Of a stretch of DNA of 36,293 nt, positions 14,781 to 23,874 are shown in pieces. A program made the position numbers and the translations under genes. This DNA is from an uncultured Blautia sp. GTDB lineage: Bacteria; Bacillota; Clostridia; Lachnospirales; Lachnospiraceae. Location: assembly GCA_934373235.1 (NCBI GenBank), contig CAKROW010000021.1, positions 1 through 36,293 on the forward strand. Reading direction: 5' to 3'. Within the stretch, counting starts at the first letter, position 1. Every line of letters begins with the position of its first letter. A model generated the notes under the pieces. That model ran no database searches, had not been told where the DNA came from, and saw only the letters and a program-made list of their open reading frames with translations.

Positions 14781-15950
14781 ATGATAAAATTTTTATCCCG
14801 ATTTTTTATTACAGACCGGACCAATTACCAGGATCCTCAGGTTCGCCGTTCCTATGGTGTCCTCTGCGGAGCTGTGGGAATCTTCCTTAATATCCTGCTC
14901 TTTGCCGGAAAATGGACTGCCGGATTCCTAAGTGGTTCCATTGCCATCACAGCAGATGCCTTCAACAACTTATCCGATGCAGGTTCCTCTGTGATCTCAC
15001 TTGTAGGCTTCAAGCTTTCCGGACAGGATCCTGCCCGTGAACATCCATTTGGCCATGGACGGATGGAGTATATTGCAGGACTTTTTGTTTCTGTTGCCAT
15101 CCTTCTCATGGGATTTGAACTTCTCAAAAGTTCTGTGGAAAAAATCCTTCATCCCGAACCCGTGGACAGCAGTGTTCTCACTGTAACCATCCTGATCGTT
15201 TCCATCCTGGTAAAGCTTTACATGCTCTTTTATAACAGCCGTATTGGCAAAAAGATTGACAGTGGTACCATGCAGGCCACTGCCACTGACAGCTTAAGCG
15301 ACGTGGTCGCCACCTCCCTGGTTCTGGCAGCCACCATTATCAGTCATTTTACCGCTCTTAATCTGGACGGATGGTTCGGTGTGCTGGTGGGTATCTTTAT
15401 TTTTTATACAGGCATCACAACCATGCAGGATACCATAAACCCTCTTCTTGGACAGCCGCCCAAAAAAGAGCTGGTAGATAAGATCCGCGAGATCGTTACC
15501 TCTGACTCTTCTGTTTTTGGCATCCATGATCTGATCGTTCACGATTATGGTCCGGGAAGGCTGATGATCTCACTTCATGCCGAAGTTCCTGCAACCGGTA
15601 ATCTTGTAGAAACCCATAATGAGATCGACCGTATTGAACAGAAGCTCCAGCAGAAGCTGAACTGTACCGCTACCATCCACATTGACCCGGTGGTTACAGA
15701 TAATGCAGAAGTCCAGCGCCTCCACATGCTTGCCATCACTGCTGCGCAGAATGTCAATCCCACTTTAAGTATCCACGATTTCCGTATGGTACAGGGTTCC
15801 TCCTGCTCCAATGTGATCTTTGACCTTCTGATCCCCTATGATCTGAAATCCACCAATGTGGAGATCGTCAATTCCGTAAAAAAAGAGTTCCACCGCCTTG
15901 CAGGAAACTCTTATCACCCCATTATCCAGGTTGACCGGGGATACTGCTGA
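14781..15950 (+). CDS. Cation diffusion facilitator (CDF) metal efflux transporter
   Basis: Exports divalent metals (Zn, Fe, Mn or Co) in exchange for protons. The 389-residue product has six membrane helices between about residues 30 and 230. The metal-binding motifs are present: NNLSDAGSS with the helix II Asp, HPFGHGRMEY, and the helix V site TDSLSDVVAT. A cytoplasmic dimerisation domain follows (about 235-320), with a C-terminal extension of about 70 residues as in MntE/FieF-like longer forms. Start 14781 is chosen for GGGGGAA upstream; an earlier ATG at 14676 adds a non-conserved stretch without a ribosome-binding site. It is the only intact plus-strand gene of the left half and converges on truA. 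Confidence 0.92.
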   Translation: MIKFLSRFFITDRTNYQDPQVRRSYGVLCGAVGIFLNILLFAGKWTAGFLSGSIAITADAFNNLSDAGSSVISLVGFKLSGQDPAREHPFGHGRMEYIAGLFVSVAILLMGFELLKSSVEKILHPEPVDSSVLTVTILIVSILVKLYMLFYNSRIGKKIDSGTMQATATDSLSDVVATSLVLAATIISHFTALNLDGWFGVLVGIFIFYTGITTMQDTINPLLGQPPKKELVDKIREIVTSDSSVFGIHDLIVHDYGPGRLMISLHAEVPATGNLVETHNEIDRIEQKLQQKLNCTATIHIDPVVTDNAEVQRLHMLAITAAQNVNPTLSIHDFRMVQGSSCSNVIFDLLIPYDLKSTNVEIVNSVKKEFHRLAGNSYHPIIQVDRGYC

Positions 15951-15994
15951 TATCCCCTGTGGAGACCTTCGGATACTCTCCGTAAATCAAAAGG

Positions 15995-16034
15995 ACACCC
16001 GATCTGTGTGATGATCACAGACCGGGTGTTTTTT
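15995..16034. terminator. Bidirectional terminator between the CDF gene and truA
   Basis: ACACCCGATCTGTG pairs with CACAGACCGGGTGT around a 7-nt loop, followed by TTTTTT on the plus strand. It serves the convergent CDF gene and, less strongly (CCTTTTG), truA. Confidence 0.85.
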
Positions 16035-16084
16035 ATACAGATATCAGCGTCAAAAACCCTGCAGCCGTTGTTTTTCCTCTGATA

Positions 16085-16825
16085 TCATTCCATATATTCA
16101 ATTCCCATCAATGTCAATCCCTGTGCAGGTGCTGTAGGTCCTGCGGCACTGCGGTCACAGGCTTTTAAGATGGATTCCATCCGCTCCGGCGGATACTGTC
16201 CGTTACCGATTTCAATAAGCGTTCCGGAAATGATCCTTACCATATTGTAAAGGAACCCTGTTCCGGAAACCCTGATGGTCACAATATCTCCATCCCTCCA
16301 CACGTCCATCCCTGTGACTGTACGGATGGTGGTCCTGACCTGTGCTCCTGATCCGCAGAAGCTGGCAAAATCATGTCTTCCGATCAGATAGGAGGTAGCC
16401 TCACGCATTTTATCCACATCCAGCTTATAGTGATAAAAATAAGTATACAGACGCTCTGTAGGAACCGGAAACTTCCTGTTCAGGATCCTGTATTCATATG
16501 TTTTCTCACTGTCACAGTACCTGGGATGAAAATCCGGATCAACTTCCTCGGAAAGCTGGATACGGATGTCATCCGGCAGCCTCTGGTTCAGCGCATAGGA
16601 AAACTTTTCCCCGGGAATCCTGGACTCAGTGTCAAAAACTGCCACATTTCCCATGGAATGTACCCCTGCATCTGTACGGCTGGCACCGATCGTCTCGATT
16701 TTTTCCCCAAGAAGCTCTGAAAGGGTATCATTGAGAACTCCCTGTATGGTGATCCCGTTTGGCTGAACCTGCCATCCGGAATAATTGGTGCCGTCATAGG
16801 CAACCACAAGTCCTACTCTTTTCAT
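16085..16825 (-). CDS. truA: tRNA pseudouridine(38-40) synthase
   Basis: Converts U38, U39 and U40 in the tRNA anticodon arm to pseudouridine. The 246-residue product has the catalytic Asp52 in GASRTDAGVH, the opening VGLVVAYDGTNYSGWQ, and the C-terminal motif GTGFLYNMVRIISGTLIEIG. It is 38 bp downstream of ecfT in the same direction, as in many Firmicutes, and ends at the shared terminator. The usual next genes rplM-rpsI are found 14 kb further on. Confidence 0.97.
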   Translation of the reverse strand: MKRVGLVVAYDGTNYSGWQVQPNGITIQGVLNDTLSELLGEKIETIGASRTDAGVHSMGNVAVFDTESRIPGEKFSYALNQRLPDDIRIQLSEEVDPDFHPRYCDSEKTYEYRILNRKFPVPTERLYTYFYHYKLDVDKMREATSYLIGRHDFASFCGSGAQVRTTIRTVTGMDVWRDGDIVTIRVSGTGFLYNMVRIISGTLIEIGNGQYPPERMESILKACDRSAAGPTAPAQGLTLMGIEYME

Positions 16826-16863
16826 TTGATTTTAACCTCTCTCTTTTAACAGGAATCTTTCTT

Positions 16864-17667
16864 CTACAGTCCCACTACACGGAATACAACTGCGATTCCC
16901 AGATAAACTGCCAGAATCCCATATGCCATATAATCCCTGCGTTCATAATGCAGAGGCTTCATCTGTGTCCTGTGATCTCCTCCATGATAGCATCTTGCCT
17001 CCATTGCCATGGCAAGGTCATTGGCACGGCGGAACGCAGAGATAAACAGAGGTACAAGAAGAGGTACCATGTTCTTTGCCTTCTGGATCAGATTTCCGTT
17101 CTCAAAATCTGCGCCTCTGGCAATCTGTGCCTTCATGATCTTATCCGTCTCCTCCAGAAGGATGGGGATAAAACGAAGAGCAATGGACATCATCATGGAA
17201 ATCTCATGAACCGGAACATGGATTCTGTTTAACGGACGCATAATGCGCTCCAGTCCGTCTGTAAGCTGATTGGGGGTGGTAGTTAAAGTCATCACAGAAG
17301 AACCGATCACAAGATACACCAGACGGATCGCCATTCTTCCTGCAAGGATCAGACCTTCCTTTGTCACCTTCAGGATTCCCCATTTCCACAGGATCTCACC
17401 AGGCGTCAGGAAAATATTAAATACCACCGTGATCATAAGGATCATAAATATGGCTTTCAGTCCCTTGAACATAAACTTCACAGGAACTTTGGAAAGCCCG
17501 ATCATTGTTACCAGAAATACCGTAGCTACCGCATATCCCGGAAATGTGTGAAATATAAACACAGAAATCAGAAATGCCAGGGTTCCCAGGAACTTGGTTC
17601 GCGGGTCCAGCCTGTGAAGAATGGATTTTGCCGGATAATACTGGCCAAGAGTGATATCACGTATCAT
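16864..17667 (-). CDS. ecfT: ECF transporter transmembrane subunit EcfT
   Basis: Integral membrane coupling protein of the shared energy-coupling-factor module that drives various vitamin-binding S subunits. The 267-residue product has about five to six hydrophobic segments and the coupling-helix motifs AQIARGADFE and AMEARCYHGG (Ala-Arg-Gly/Cys type) that dock on the two ATPases. Its ATG overlaps the ecfA2 stop (4 bp), so it is co-translated. No S-subunit gene lies in the window, as expected for a group II ECF system. Confidence 0.95.
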   Translation of the reverse strand: MIRDITLGQYYPAKSILHRLDPRTKFLGTLAFLISVFIFHTFPGYAVATVFLVTMIGLSKVPVKFMFKGLKAIFMILMITVVFNIFLTPGEILWKWGILKVTKEGLILAGRMAIRLVYLVIGSSVMTLTTTPNQLTDGLERIMRPLNRIHVPVHEISMMMSIALRFIPILLEETDKIMKAQIARGADFENGNLIQKAKNMVPLLVPLFISAFRRANDLAMAMEARCYHGGDHRTQMKPLHYERRDYMAYGILAVYLGIAVVFRVVGL

Positions 17668-18542
17668 AACTCTTTACCTCCTTCCGGTGTTTTCTTCTGT
17701 GCGAGAGCCTTAAGGATGCTCTCCTTTGCCTCCTCCACAGTGGTTGCATCCCCGTCTACATTCAGTCCATGTTCTTTCAGCGCATGCATAATATAGGTGA
17801 TCTGCGGAGCCGCAAGGCCCATTGCCTCAAGTTCCTTATAATGGGCAAAAACTTTCTTTGGCACATCATCAAAAACTGCTTCTCCGTGGTTCATAACGAT
17901 CAGACGCTCCACATATTTGGCAATATCCTCCATACTGTGGGAAACCAGCACAATGGTAATTCCTCTCATTTTATGAAGTTCTGCGATCTGATCCAGGATA
18001 TCATCCCTTCCCTTGGGGTCAAGTCCTGCAGTAGGCTCATCCAGGATCAGGATCTTCGGATTCATGGCAAGGACACCGGCAATAGCCACACGCTTCTTCT
18101 GGCCCCCTGAAAGTTCAAAAGGAGATTTGGAAAAATTCTTCTCCTTTACTCCCACCTGGATCAGTGCCTGTCTTGCCTCTTTTTCTGCTTCTTCTCTTGT
18201 TTTTCCCTGGTTCATTGGACCAAAGCACACATCTGAGAGCACATCGTTTTCAAAAAGCTGATGCTCCGGATACTGGAACACAAGTCCTACCTGGCTTCTT
18301 AAACCGCGCCGGTCGTATTTCTCATCCCACACATCCTCTCCGTTATAAAGCACCTGGCCGGATGTGGGCTGTACCAGTGCGTTGAGGTGCTGGATCAAAG
18401 TAGATTTTCCGCTTCCTGTGTGTCCGATGATTCCGATAAACTGTCCGTCAGGGATCGTCAGGCTTATATCCTTCAGCGCATGGGTCTCATAAGCTGTCCC
18501 GGGGCTGTAGGTATAGGTTACATTTTTTAATTCGATTGACAT
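17664..18542 (-). CDS. ecfA2: ECF transporter ATPase EcfA2
   Basis: One of two ATPases of the energy-coupling factor. The 292-residue product has Walker A GHTGSGKST (40-48), the Q-loop region VFQYPEHQLFE, signature LSGGQKKR, Walker B ILILDEPTAGLDP, and the switch His in VSHSMED. It overlaps the ecfA1 gene by 16 bp and ecfT by 4 bp, giving the order A1-A2-T. Confidence 0.95.
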   Translation of the reverse strand: MSIELKNVTYTYSPGTAYETHALKDISLTIPDGQFIGIIGHTGSGKSTLIQHLNALVQPTSGQVLYNGEDVWDEKYDRRGLRSQVGLVFQYPEHQLFENDVLSDVCFGPMNQGKTREEAEKEARQALIQVGVKEKNFSKSPFELSGGQKKRVAIAGVLAMNPKILILDEPTAGLDPKGRDDILDQIAELHKMRGITIVLVSHSMEDIAKYVERLIVMNHGEAVFDDVPKKVFAHYKELEAMGLAAPQITYIMHALKEHGLNVDGDATTVEEAKESILKALAQKKTPEGGKEL

Positions 18543-19378
18543 AATACGCTCACCAGCTCCTCTGTAGTCAGTATTCCATCCGGGATATCCACGCCGGACT
18601 TCTTCAGTTCATGGGCAAGAAGAGTTACCTGCGGCACATCAAGCCCGTACCTTTTGAGGGTATCCACCTGTGAAAAAATCTCTTTTGGATTTCCCTGCAT
18701 GACAACATTGCCGCTGTCCATAACGTACACATGATCCGCATGGATCACCTCTTCCATATAATGAGTGATCAGGATCACTGTCACCTTTTCCCTTTTGTTC
18801 AGCTCCCTGACAGCCTTTAATACCTCTTTTCTTCCGTTTGGATCCAGCATGGCGGTAGGCTCATCCAGAATGATGCACTTCGGCCTCATAGCCATGACCC
18901 CGGCTATGGCCACACGCTGTTTCTGGCCTCCGGAAAGCTTGTTTGGTGACTGATAACGGTAAGCTGTCATCTCCACCTTTTCCAGGCTGTCATCTACACG
19001 TTTCCAGATATCATCTGTGGGGATTCCCATATTTTCAGGGCCAAATCCCACATCCTCCTCCACAACAGTTCCAATGATCTGGTTGTCCGGATTCTGAAAA
19101 ACCATTCCCGCCTTCTGGCGGACTTTCCACAGTTCTGCCTCTCTGGAGGTATCGATCCCATCCACCCAGAGGGTTCCCTCTGTGGGGATCAGTAATGCAT
19201 TGAGATGTTTTGCAAGAGTGGATTTCCCGGAACCGTTATGCCCCAGGATCGCCACGAATTCTCCAGCTTCAATGTCCAGGTTCACATCATTGACTGCGCG
19301 CTGCATATCTACCACATTGCCGTCGTCATCATATCTCTGATAGTCAAATCCCAGCTTGAGTGCTTTGATAATTCCCAT
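18527..19378 (-). CDS. ecfA1: ECF transporter ATPase EcfA1
   Basis: Partner ATPase of EcfA2. With the start at 19378 the product has 283 residues: Walker A GHNGSGKST (46-54), Q-loop FQNPDNQIIG, signature LSGGQKQR, Walker B CIILDEPTAMLDP, switch His ITHYMEE. This start has GGAGAG nine bases upstream and lies one base after the engB stop. An alternative ATG at 19420 would overlap engB by 41 bp and adds 14 non-conserved residues. Confidence 0.95.
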   Translation of the reverse strand: MGIIKALKLGFDYQRYDDDGNVVDMQRAVNDVNLDIEAGEFVAILGHNGSGKSTLAKHLNALLIPTEGTLWVDGIDTSREAELWKVRQKAGMVFQNPDNQIIGTVVEEDVGFGPENMGIPTDDIWKRVDDSLEKVEMTAYRYQSPNKLSGGQKQRVAIAGVMAMRPKCIILDEPTAMLDPNGRKEVLKAVRELNKREKVTVILITHYMEEVIHADHVYVMDSGNVVMQGNPKEIFSQVDTLKRYGLDVPQVTLLAHELKKSGVDIPDGILTTEELVSVLCQSN

Positions 19379-19379
19379 C

Positions 19380-20003
19380 TTAGTTCTCTCCTGAATTCTC
19401 TGTAGCTGCCTCGTCTCCAACGCCGGTCAGCTCTTCCATAAGCTCCCATATCTCTTCTCTGCCCTGTTTGGTTTCCGCTGAAAAAGGAATGACCTTTCCA
19501 CCTTTGGGAAGTCCCAGACTTTCCCTGATGATCTTTACATTTTTCTGTACCTGGCTTCTTTTCAGCTTGTCAAGCTTGGTGGCAATGATCACCGGCTCAT
19601 ATCCATTATGGCAGATCCAGTCATACATCTGCTTATCATTGGCAGACGGCGCATGACGGATATCCACAAGAAGAAAAACAGCTTTGAGATCCTTGGAATT
19701 GTGGAGATATCTCTCGATGAGTTTCCCCCATTTCTCTTTCTCAGAAGCAGATACCTTGGCAAAACCATAGCCGGGCAGATCTACGAGATACATTAATTCA
19801 TTGATATTGTAAAAATTGATAGTCTGCGTCTTACCCGGCTGTGCACTGGTACGTGCCAGAGCCTTACGGTTCATCAGACCATTTATCAGGGAGGATTTCC
19901 CCACGTTTGATTTCCCCGCAAAAGCCACCTCAGGCCTTCCCGTATCCGGAAGCTTGCTTGTAACTCCGCAGACAATATCCAGCGATACATTTTTGATTAC
20001 CAT
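19380..20003 (-). CDS. engB: Ribosome-assembly GTPase EngB/YsxC
   Basis: GTPase needed for late large-subunit assembly. The 207-residue product has G1 GKSNVGKSS, G3 DLPGYG and G4 TKLDK with the usual spacing, and the expected length. It sits downstream of lon, as in Bacillus, and one base before ecfA1. A GGGAGG site precedes the ATG. Confidence 0.96.
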   Translation of the reverse strand: MVIKNVSLDIVCGVTSKLPDTGRPEVAFAGKSNVGKSSLINGLMNRKALARTSAQPGKTQTINFYNINELMYLVDLPGYGFAKVSASEKEKWGKLIERYLHNSKDLKAVFLLVDIRHAPSANDKQMYDWICHNGYEPVIIATKLDKLKRSQVQKNVKIIRESLGLPKGGKVIPFSAETKQGREEIWELMEELTGVGDEAATENSGEN

Positions 20004-20035
20004 TCGTCAGTTTCCTCCCTTAATGCTTTTCTCCC

Positions 20036-20072
20036 AGAGGCCCTGTCCCGAAAAAGCCGGGGCAGGGTCTCT
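20036..20072 (-). other. Hairpin between lon and engB
   Basis: AGAGACCCTGCCCCGG pairs with TCGGGACAGGGCCTCT on the minus strand, but no T-run follows, so it is unlikely to be a full terminator. It may mark mRNA processing or stabilise the lon message end while letting engB be read. Confidence 0.5.
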
Positions 20073-20079
20073 GAAAATT

Positions 20080-22395
20080 TTATTCCTTTGAAAATGCTTC
20101 TTCAAGCACATCCTTCATTGTCTCCACAAAACGGATATCAAGGCCCTTCAGGATCTCTTTTTCCATTTCTTCTATGTCCGGACGGTTCTGTGCCGGAACC
20201 AGGACTTCTTTGATTCCTGCATACCTGGCAGCAAGAAGCTTCTCCTTCAGGCCTCCGATCGGAAGCACACGGCCACGAAGTGTGATCTCTCCTGTCATGG
20301 CAAGATCAGCGCGTACTGCACGCTCCGTGATCGCAGAAAGCATGGCTGTTGCCATGGTGATTCCTGCTGACGGGCCATCCTTCGGAACTGCTCCCTCCGG
20401 AATATGTACATGGATATCGTTCTTCTGAAAAAATTCCGGCCGGATATCATGCTCTTCTGCAACAGACCGGATATAACTGATACCTGCCTGTGCAGATTCC
20501 TTCATCACATCTCCAAGCTGTCCTGTAAGAAGCAGCTCGCCCTTTCCCGGCATGATGTTCACCTCGATCTGAAGTGTATCTCCACCAACCTGTGTCCATG
20601 CAAGCCCACGGGCAATGCCCACCTCGTCCTTCTGATTGGCCATGAGATAACTATATCTCTCCTTACCAAGAAATGCTGAGAGGTTCCTTGATGTGACAAC
20701 TACTTTATCTTTGCCATCTTCCATGATGGCGCGTGCTGTCTTGCGGCAGATCCGTCCAATGGTACGCTCCAGAGAACGTACCCCTGCCTCTCTGGTGTAA
20801 TTATTGATAAGTTTGCCAAGAGCAGCCGGCTGGATCACCAGGCTGCCTTCCGGAATACCGTTGACCTCCATCTGTTTGGGGATCAGATGCTCCCTGGCAA
20901 TATGCTCTTTCTCATTCTCTGTGTAACCCGGGATCTCCATAACCTCCATACGGTCAAGAAGAGGCCTTGGGATTCCCTGCACATCATTGGCAGTTGCAAT
21001 AAACAGAACTTCTGAAAGATCCTGTGGGATCTCCACATAATGATCGTTGAATTTACTGTTCTGTTCCGGATCAAGTACCTCCAGAAGTGCTGCGGAGGTA
21101 TCCCCCTTATAATCACTGCTGGTCTTGTCGATCTCATCAAGAAGCAGCAGCGGATTGCTCACACCTGCCTCTTTTAACGCTACTGTGATCCTTCCCGGCA
21201 TAGCTCCCACATAAGTCTTTCTGTGTCCGCGGATCTCAGCTTCATCCCGCACACCGCCAAGGCAGATACGCACGTATTTTTTGTTCAGTGCCTCTGCAAC
21301 AGATCGGGCAATGGAAGTTTTACCTGTTCCCGGAGGGCCTACAAGGCAAAGGATTGGGCTTTTTCCCTTGTTTGTAAGTTTGCGCACTGCAAGAAATTCC
21401 ATGATGCGCTCTTTTACATCCTTAAGTCCGTAGTGTCCTTCCTCAAGAATTTCCCAGGCTGCCTTAAGATCTGTGGAATCCTCACTTTTTCTGTTCCAGG
21501 GAAGTTCCAGCACTGTCTCAAGATATCCTCTCTGTACAGTTGCCTCTGCCGCACTGGCTGCCATTCCCTTAAAGCGGCTGATCTCCTTGGAAATCTTTTC
21601 CTTTACGGAATCGGAGGCATCAAGCTCATCAAGCTTCCTGCGGAACTCCTCAATATCATCTGCGGTGTTATCCTCTCCAAGCTCCTCCCGGATCATCTTA
21701 AGCTGTTCTCTTAAGATGTATTCACGCTGATTCTTGTCAATACGGGCTTTTACCTTGCGCTGAAGATCTCTGGTGATCTTTAATACCTCGATCTCGCTTC
21801 CCAGAAAAGCTCCCAGAAGCTCATATCTGTCCTGAAGGGTTACTGCCTCCAGGAATTTCTGTCTGTTCTGGTATGTGAGAGGAATATTCACTGCGATCTG
21901 ATCTATTGTTTCCCCTACATCTTCGATATTAAGAAGCTGTGTCACAAGATCCTTGCTGATCTTGCCGTTCTCCATACAATATCTGTGGAAAAGTTCCCGG
22001 ATGCTGCGCAGCATGGCATCTTTCACAGGCTGCGGATAGTCCTCTTCCCCCTCAAACCCTGCACACTGTGCCTGAAGGTAAGGTTCTTCCAGCTCAAGGC
22101 TTAAGATCTCTGCCCGCTCCAGTCCCTCCACCAGAACACGGTAAAGGTTCTGAGGAAGCTTCACCACCTGTTTGATATAGGCGATGGTTCCTGTGGTATA
22201 AAGGTCCGTAAGTCCCGGATTCTCTTCCTCTGGATCTTTCTGTGTAATAAGAAAAACCTTCTGGTCGTGGAGCATGGCTGCTTCAACAGCCCTCACCGAC
22301 CGTTCTCTGCTCACATCAAAGTGCATGATCATGCCGGGAAGGACGGTTGTCCCTCTCAGTGCGATCGCTGGCATTATGCTGACCTGATTCGTCAT
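20080..22395 (-). CDS. lon: ATP-dependent protease Lon
   Basis: Cytoplasmic AAA+ serine protease for damaged and regulatory proteins. The 771-residue product has the N-terminal substrate domain (1-200), coiled region (about 200-300), Walker A GPPGTGKT, Walker B LLLLDEID, and a C-terminal protease domain with catalytic Ser676 (PKDGPSAG) and Lys719 (GGLKEKLL). Length is normal for LonA. It starts 17 bp after clpX, giving a protease operon clpP-clpX-lon below tig. Confidence 0.98.
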   Translation of the reverse strand: MTNQVSIMPAIALRGTTVLPGMIMHFDVSRERSVRAVEAAMLHDQKVFLITQKDPEEENPGLTDLYTTGTIAYIKQVVKLPQNLYRVLVEGLERAEILSLELEEPYLQAQCAGFEGEEDYPQPVKDAMLRSIRELFHRYCMENGKISKDLVTQLLNIEDVGETIDQIAVNIPLTYQNRQKFLEAVTLQDRYELLGAFLGSEIEVLKITRDLQRKVKARIDKNQREYILREQLKMIREELGEDNTADDIEEFRRKLDELDASDSVKEKISKEISRFKGMAASAAEATVQRGYLETVLELPWNRKSEDSTDLKAAWEILEEGHYGLKDVKERIMEFLAVRKLTNKGKSPILCLVGPPGTGKTSIARSVAEALNKKYVRICLGGVRDEAEIRGHRKTYVGAMPGRITVALKEAGVSNPLLLLDEIDKTSSDYKGDTSAALLEVLDPEQNSKFNDHYVEIPQDLSEVLFIATANDVQGIPRPLLDRMEVMEIPGYTENEKEHIAREHLIPKQMEVNGIPEGSLVIQPAALGKLINNYTREAGVRSLERTIGRICRKTARAIMEDGKDKVVVTSRNLSAFLGKERYSYLMANQKDEVGIARGLAWTQVGGDTLQIEVNIMPGKGELLLTGQLGDVMKESAQAGISYIRSVAEEHDIRPEFFQKNDIHVHIPEGAVPKDGPSAGITMATAMLSAITERAVRADLAMTGEITLRGRVLPIGGLKEKLLAARYAGIKEVLVPAQNRPDIEEMEKEILKGLDIRFVETMKDVLEEAFSKE

Positions 22396-22412
22396 TTATG
22401 TCATTCCCTTCA

Positions 22413-23729
22413 TCAAGCTGTTTCCGGTTTTCCTTTTTTTCTGGAATGGGCGGTTCTGTGTCCTGATGATTTCTTTGCAGGCGCAGACGCCTCCCCGTGA
22501 ACAATCTCCGGTTCTCCGGTTCCCTCCACAGCGTCTTTTGTGATAATACATTTTCTTATGGTGTCATCTGACGGAGTTCTGTACATAAGATCCATCAATG
22601 TGCTTTCCATGATGGAACGGAGTCCTCTGGCACCTGTTTTTCTTTCAAGGGATTTCCTTGCAACACTCTCCAGGGCATCCTCCTCAAAATCAAGCTCCAC
22701 ACCGTCAAGCTCAAAAAGCTTGTAGTACTGCTTTGTAAGTGCATTCTTCGGCTCCTTAAGGATACGGATCAGTGCCTGCTCATCCAGGGCATCCAGTGTT
22801 ACCACAACCGGAACACGTCCGATAAACTCAGGGATCAGTCCGAATTTGATAAAGTCTTCCGGCATAACGTCCTTGATGACCTCACCTACATTTCTCTCCT
22901 CGTTGGCAGATACGTCCGCACCAAATCCAATAGACTTGGTACTCTCTCTTGCCTCGATGATCTTCTCAAGTCCGTCAAAAGCACCGCCGCAGATAAAGAG
23001 AATATTGGTAGTGTCGATCTGGATAAACTCCTGATGGGGATGCTTTCTGCCACCCTGTGGCGGAACATTTGCAACAGTTCCCTCCAGGATCTTAAGAAGT
23101 GCCTGCTGTACACCTTCTCCGGATACATCTCTGGTGATGGAAGTATTCTCGGATTTTCTGGTGATCTTATCGATCTCATCGATGTAGATGATACCGTACT
23201 GGGCACGCTCAATGTCATAGTCTGCTGCCTGAATGATCTTGAGAAGGATATTCTCAACATCCTCACCTACATAGCCCGCCTCAGTAAGAGTGGTGGCATC
23301 TGCAATGGCAAAAGGAACATTCAGAAGTCTCGCAAGTGTCTGTGCAAGAAGAGTCTTACCGGAACCTGTCGGGCCAAGCATCAGGATATTACTTTTCTGA
23401 AGCTCAACATCAAGGTTCCTGGACGCGGTGATTCTCTTGTAATGATTGTACACAGCAACGGAAAGTGCCTTTTTTGCATCATCCTGTCCGATAACATACT
23501 CATCCAGGATCCCATGAATCTCCTCCGGTTTCAGAAGGTTGATACCAGATGCATAATCCTCTTCCTGATCATACATATGGAATTCTTCCTCCATGATCTC
23601 AGAACAGATATTGACACACTCATCACAAATAAATGCTCCATCCGGACCGGCGATCAGCTTGCGCACCTGATCCTCAGTCTTATGGCAAAAGGAGCATCTC
23701 ACCTTTCCTGCTTTTATTTTATCTGCCAT
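22413..23729 (-). CDS. clpX: ClpX ATPase (ClpXP unfoldase subunit)
   Basis: Hexameric AAA+ unfoldase that feeds substrates to ClpP. The 438-residue product has a zinc finger with C12, C15, C35 and C38, Walker A GPTGSGKT, Walker B IIYIDEIDK, and the loop IGF (KSIGFGAD) used to bind ClpP. The C-terminal 25 residues are basic and low-complexity (PAKKSSGHRTAHSRKKGKPE), longer than in B. subtilis. It follows clpP by about 145 bp. Confidence 0.98.
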   Translation of the reverse strand: MADKIKAGKVRCSFCHKTEDQVRKLIAGPDGAFICDECVNICSEIMEEEFHMYDQEEDYASGINLLKPEEIHGILDEYVIGQDDAKKALSVAVYNHYKRITASRNLDVELQKSNILMLGPTGSGKTLLAQTLARLLNVPFAIADATTLTEAGYVGEDVENILLKIIQAADYDIERAQYGIIYIDEIDKITRKSENTSITRDVSGEGVQQALLKILEGTVANVPPQGGRKHPHQEFIQIDTTNILFICGGAFDGLEKIIEARESTKSIGFGADVSANEERNVGEVIKDVMPEDFIKFGLIPEFIGRVPVVVTLDALDEQALIRILKEPKNALTKQYYKLFELDGVELDFEEDALESVARKSLERKTGARGLRSIMESTLMDLMYRTPSDDTIRKCIITKDAVEGTGEPEIVHGEASAPAKKSSGHRTAHSRKKGKPETA

Positions 23730-23831
23730 AAATTTGTCGTTTCCTTTCTAAATTTCAATATCCTGTTATAGCGGTTAAAGCGGATATCCTGTTCTGTTCC
23801 GCTTCGCTACAAACACATGAACGCTATAAGC

Positions 23832-23869
23832 AAGATAAGACCCCTGTGTTTTTACAGGAGTCTTGTCTT
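23832..23869 (-). other. Hairpin between clpP and clpX
   Basis: AAGACAAGACTCCTGT pairs with ACAGGGGTCTTATCTT on the minus strand just after the clpP stop. The T-tract is poor, so it probably lets clpX be partly co-transcribed. Confidence 0.5.
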
Positions 23870-23874
23870 ACGCA

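Noticed and set aside
16826..20003. A riboswitch or vitamin-specific S-component gene with the ECF module
   Set aside because: Intergenic gaps are too short for a riboswitch and no S-subunit-like membrane protein is encoded; it is the shared module only.
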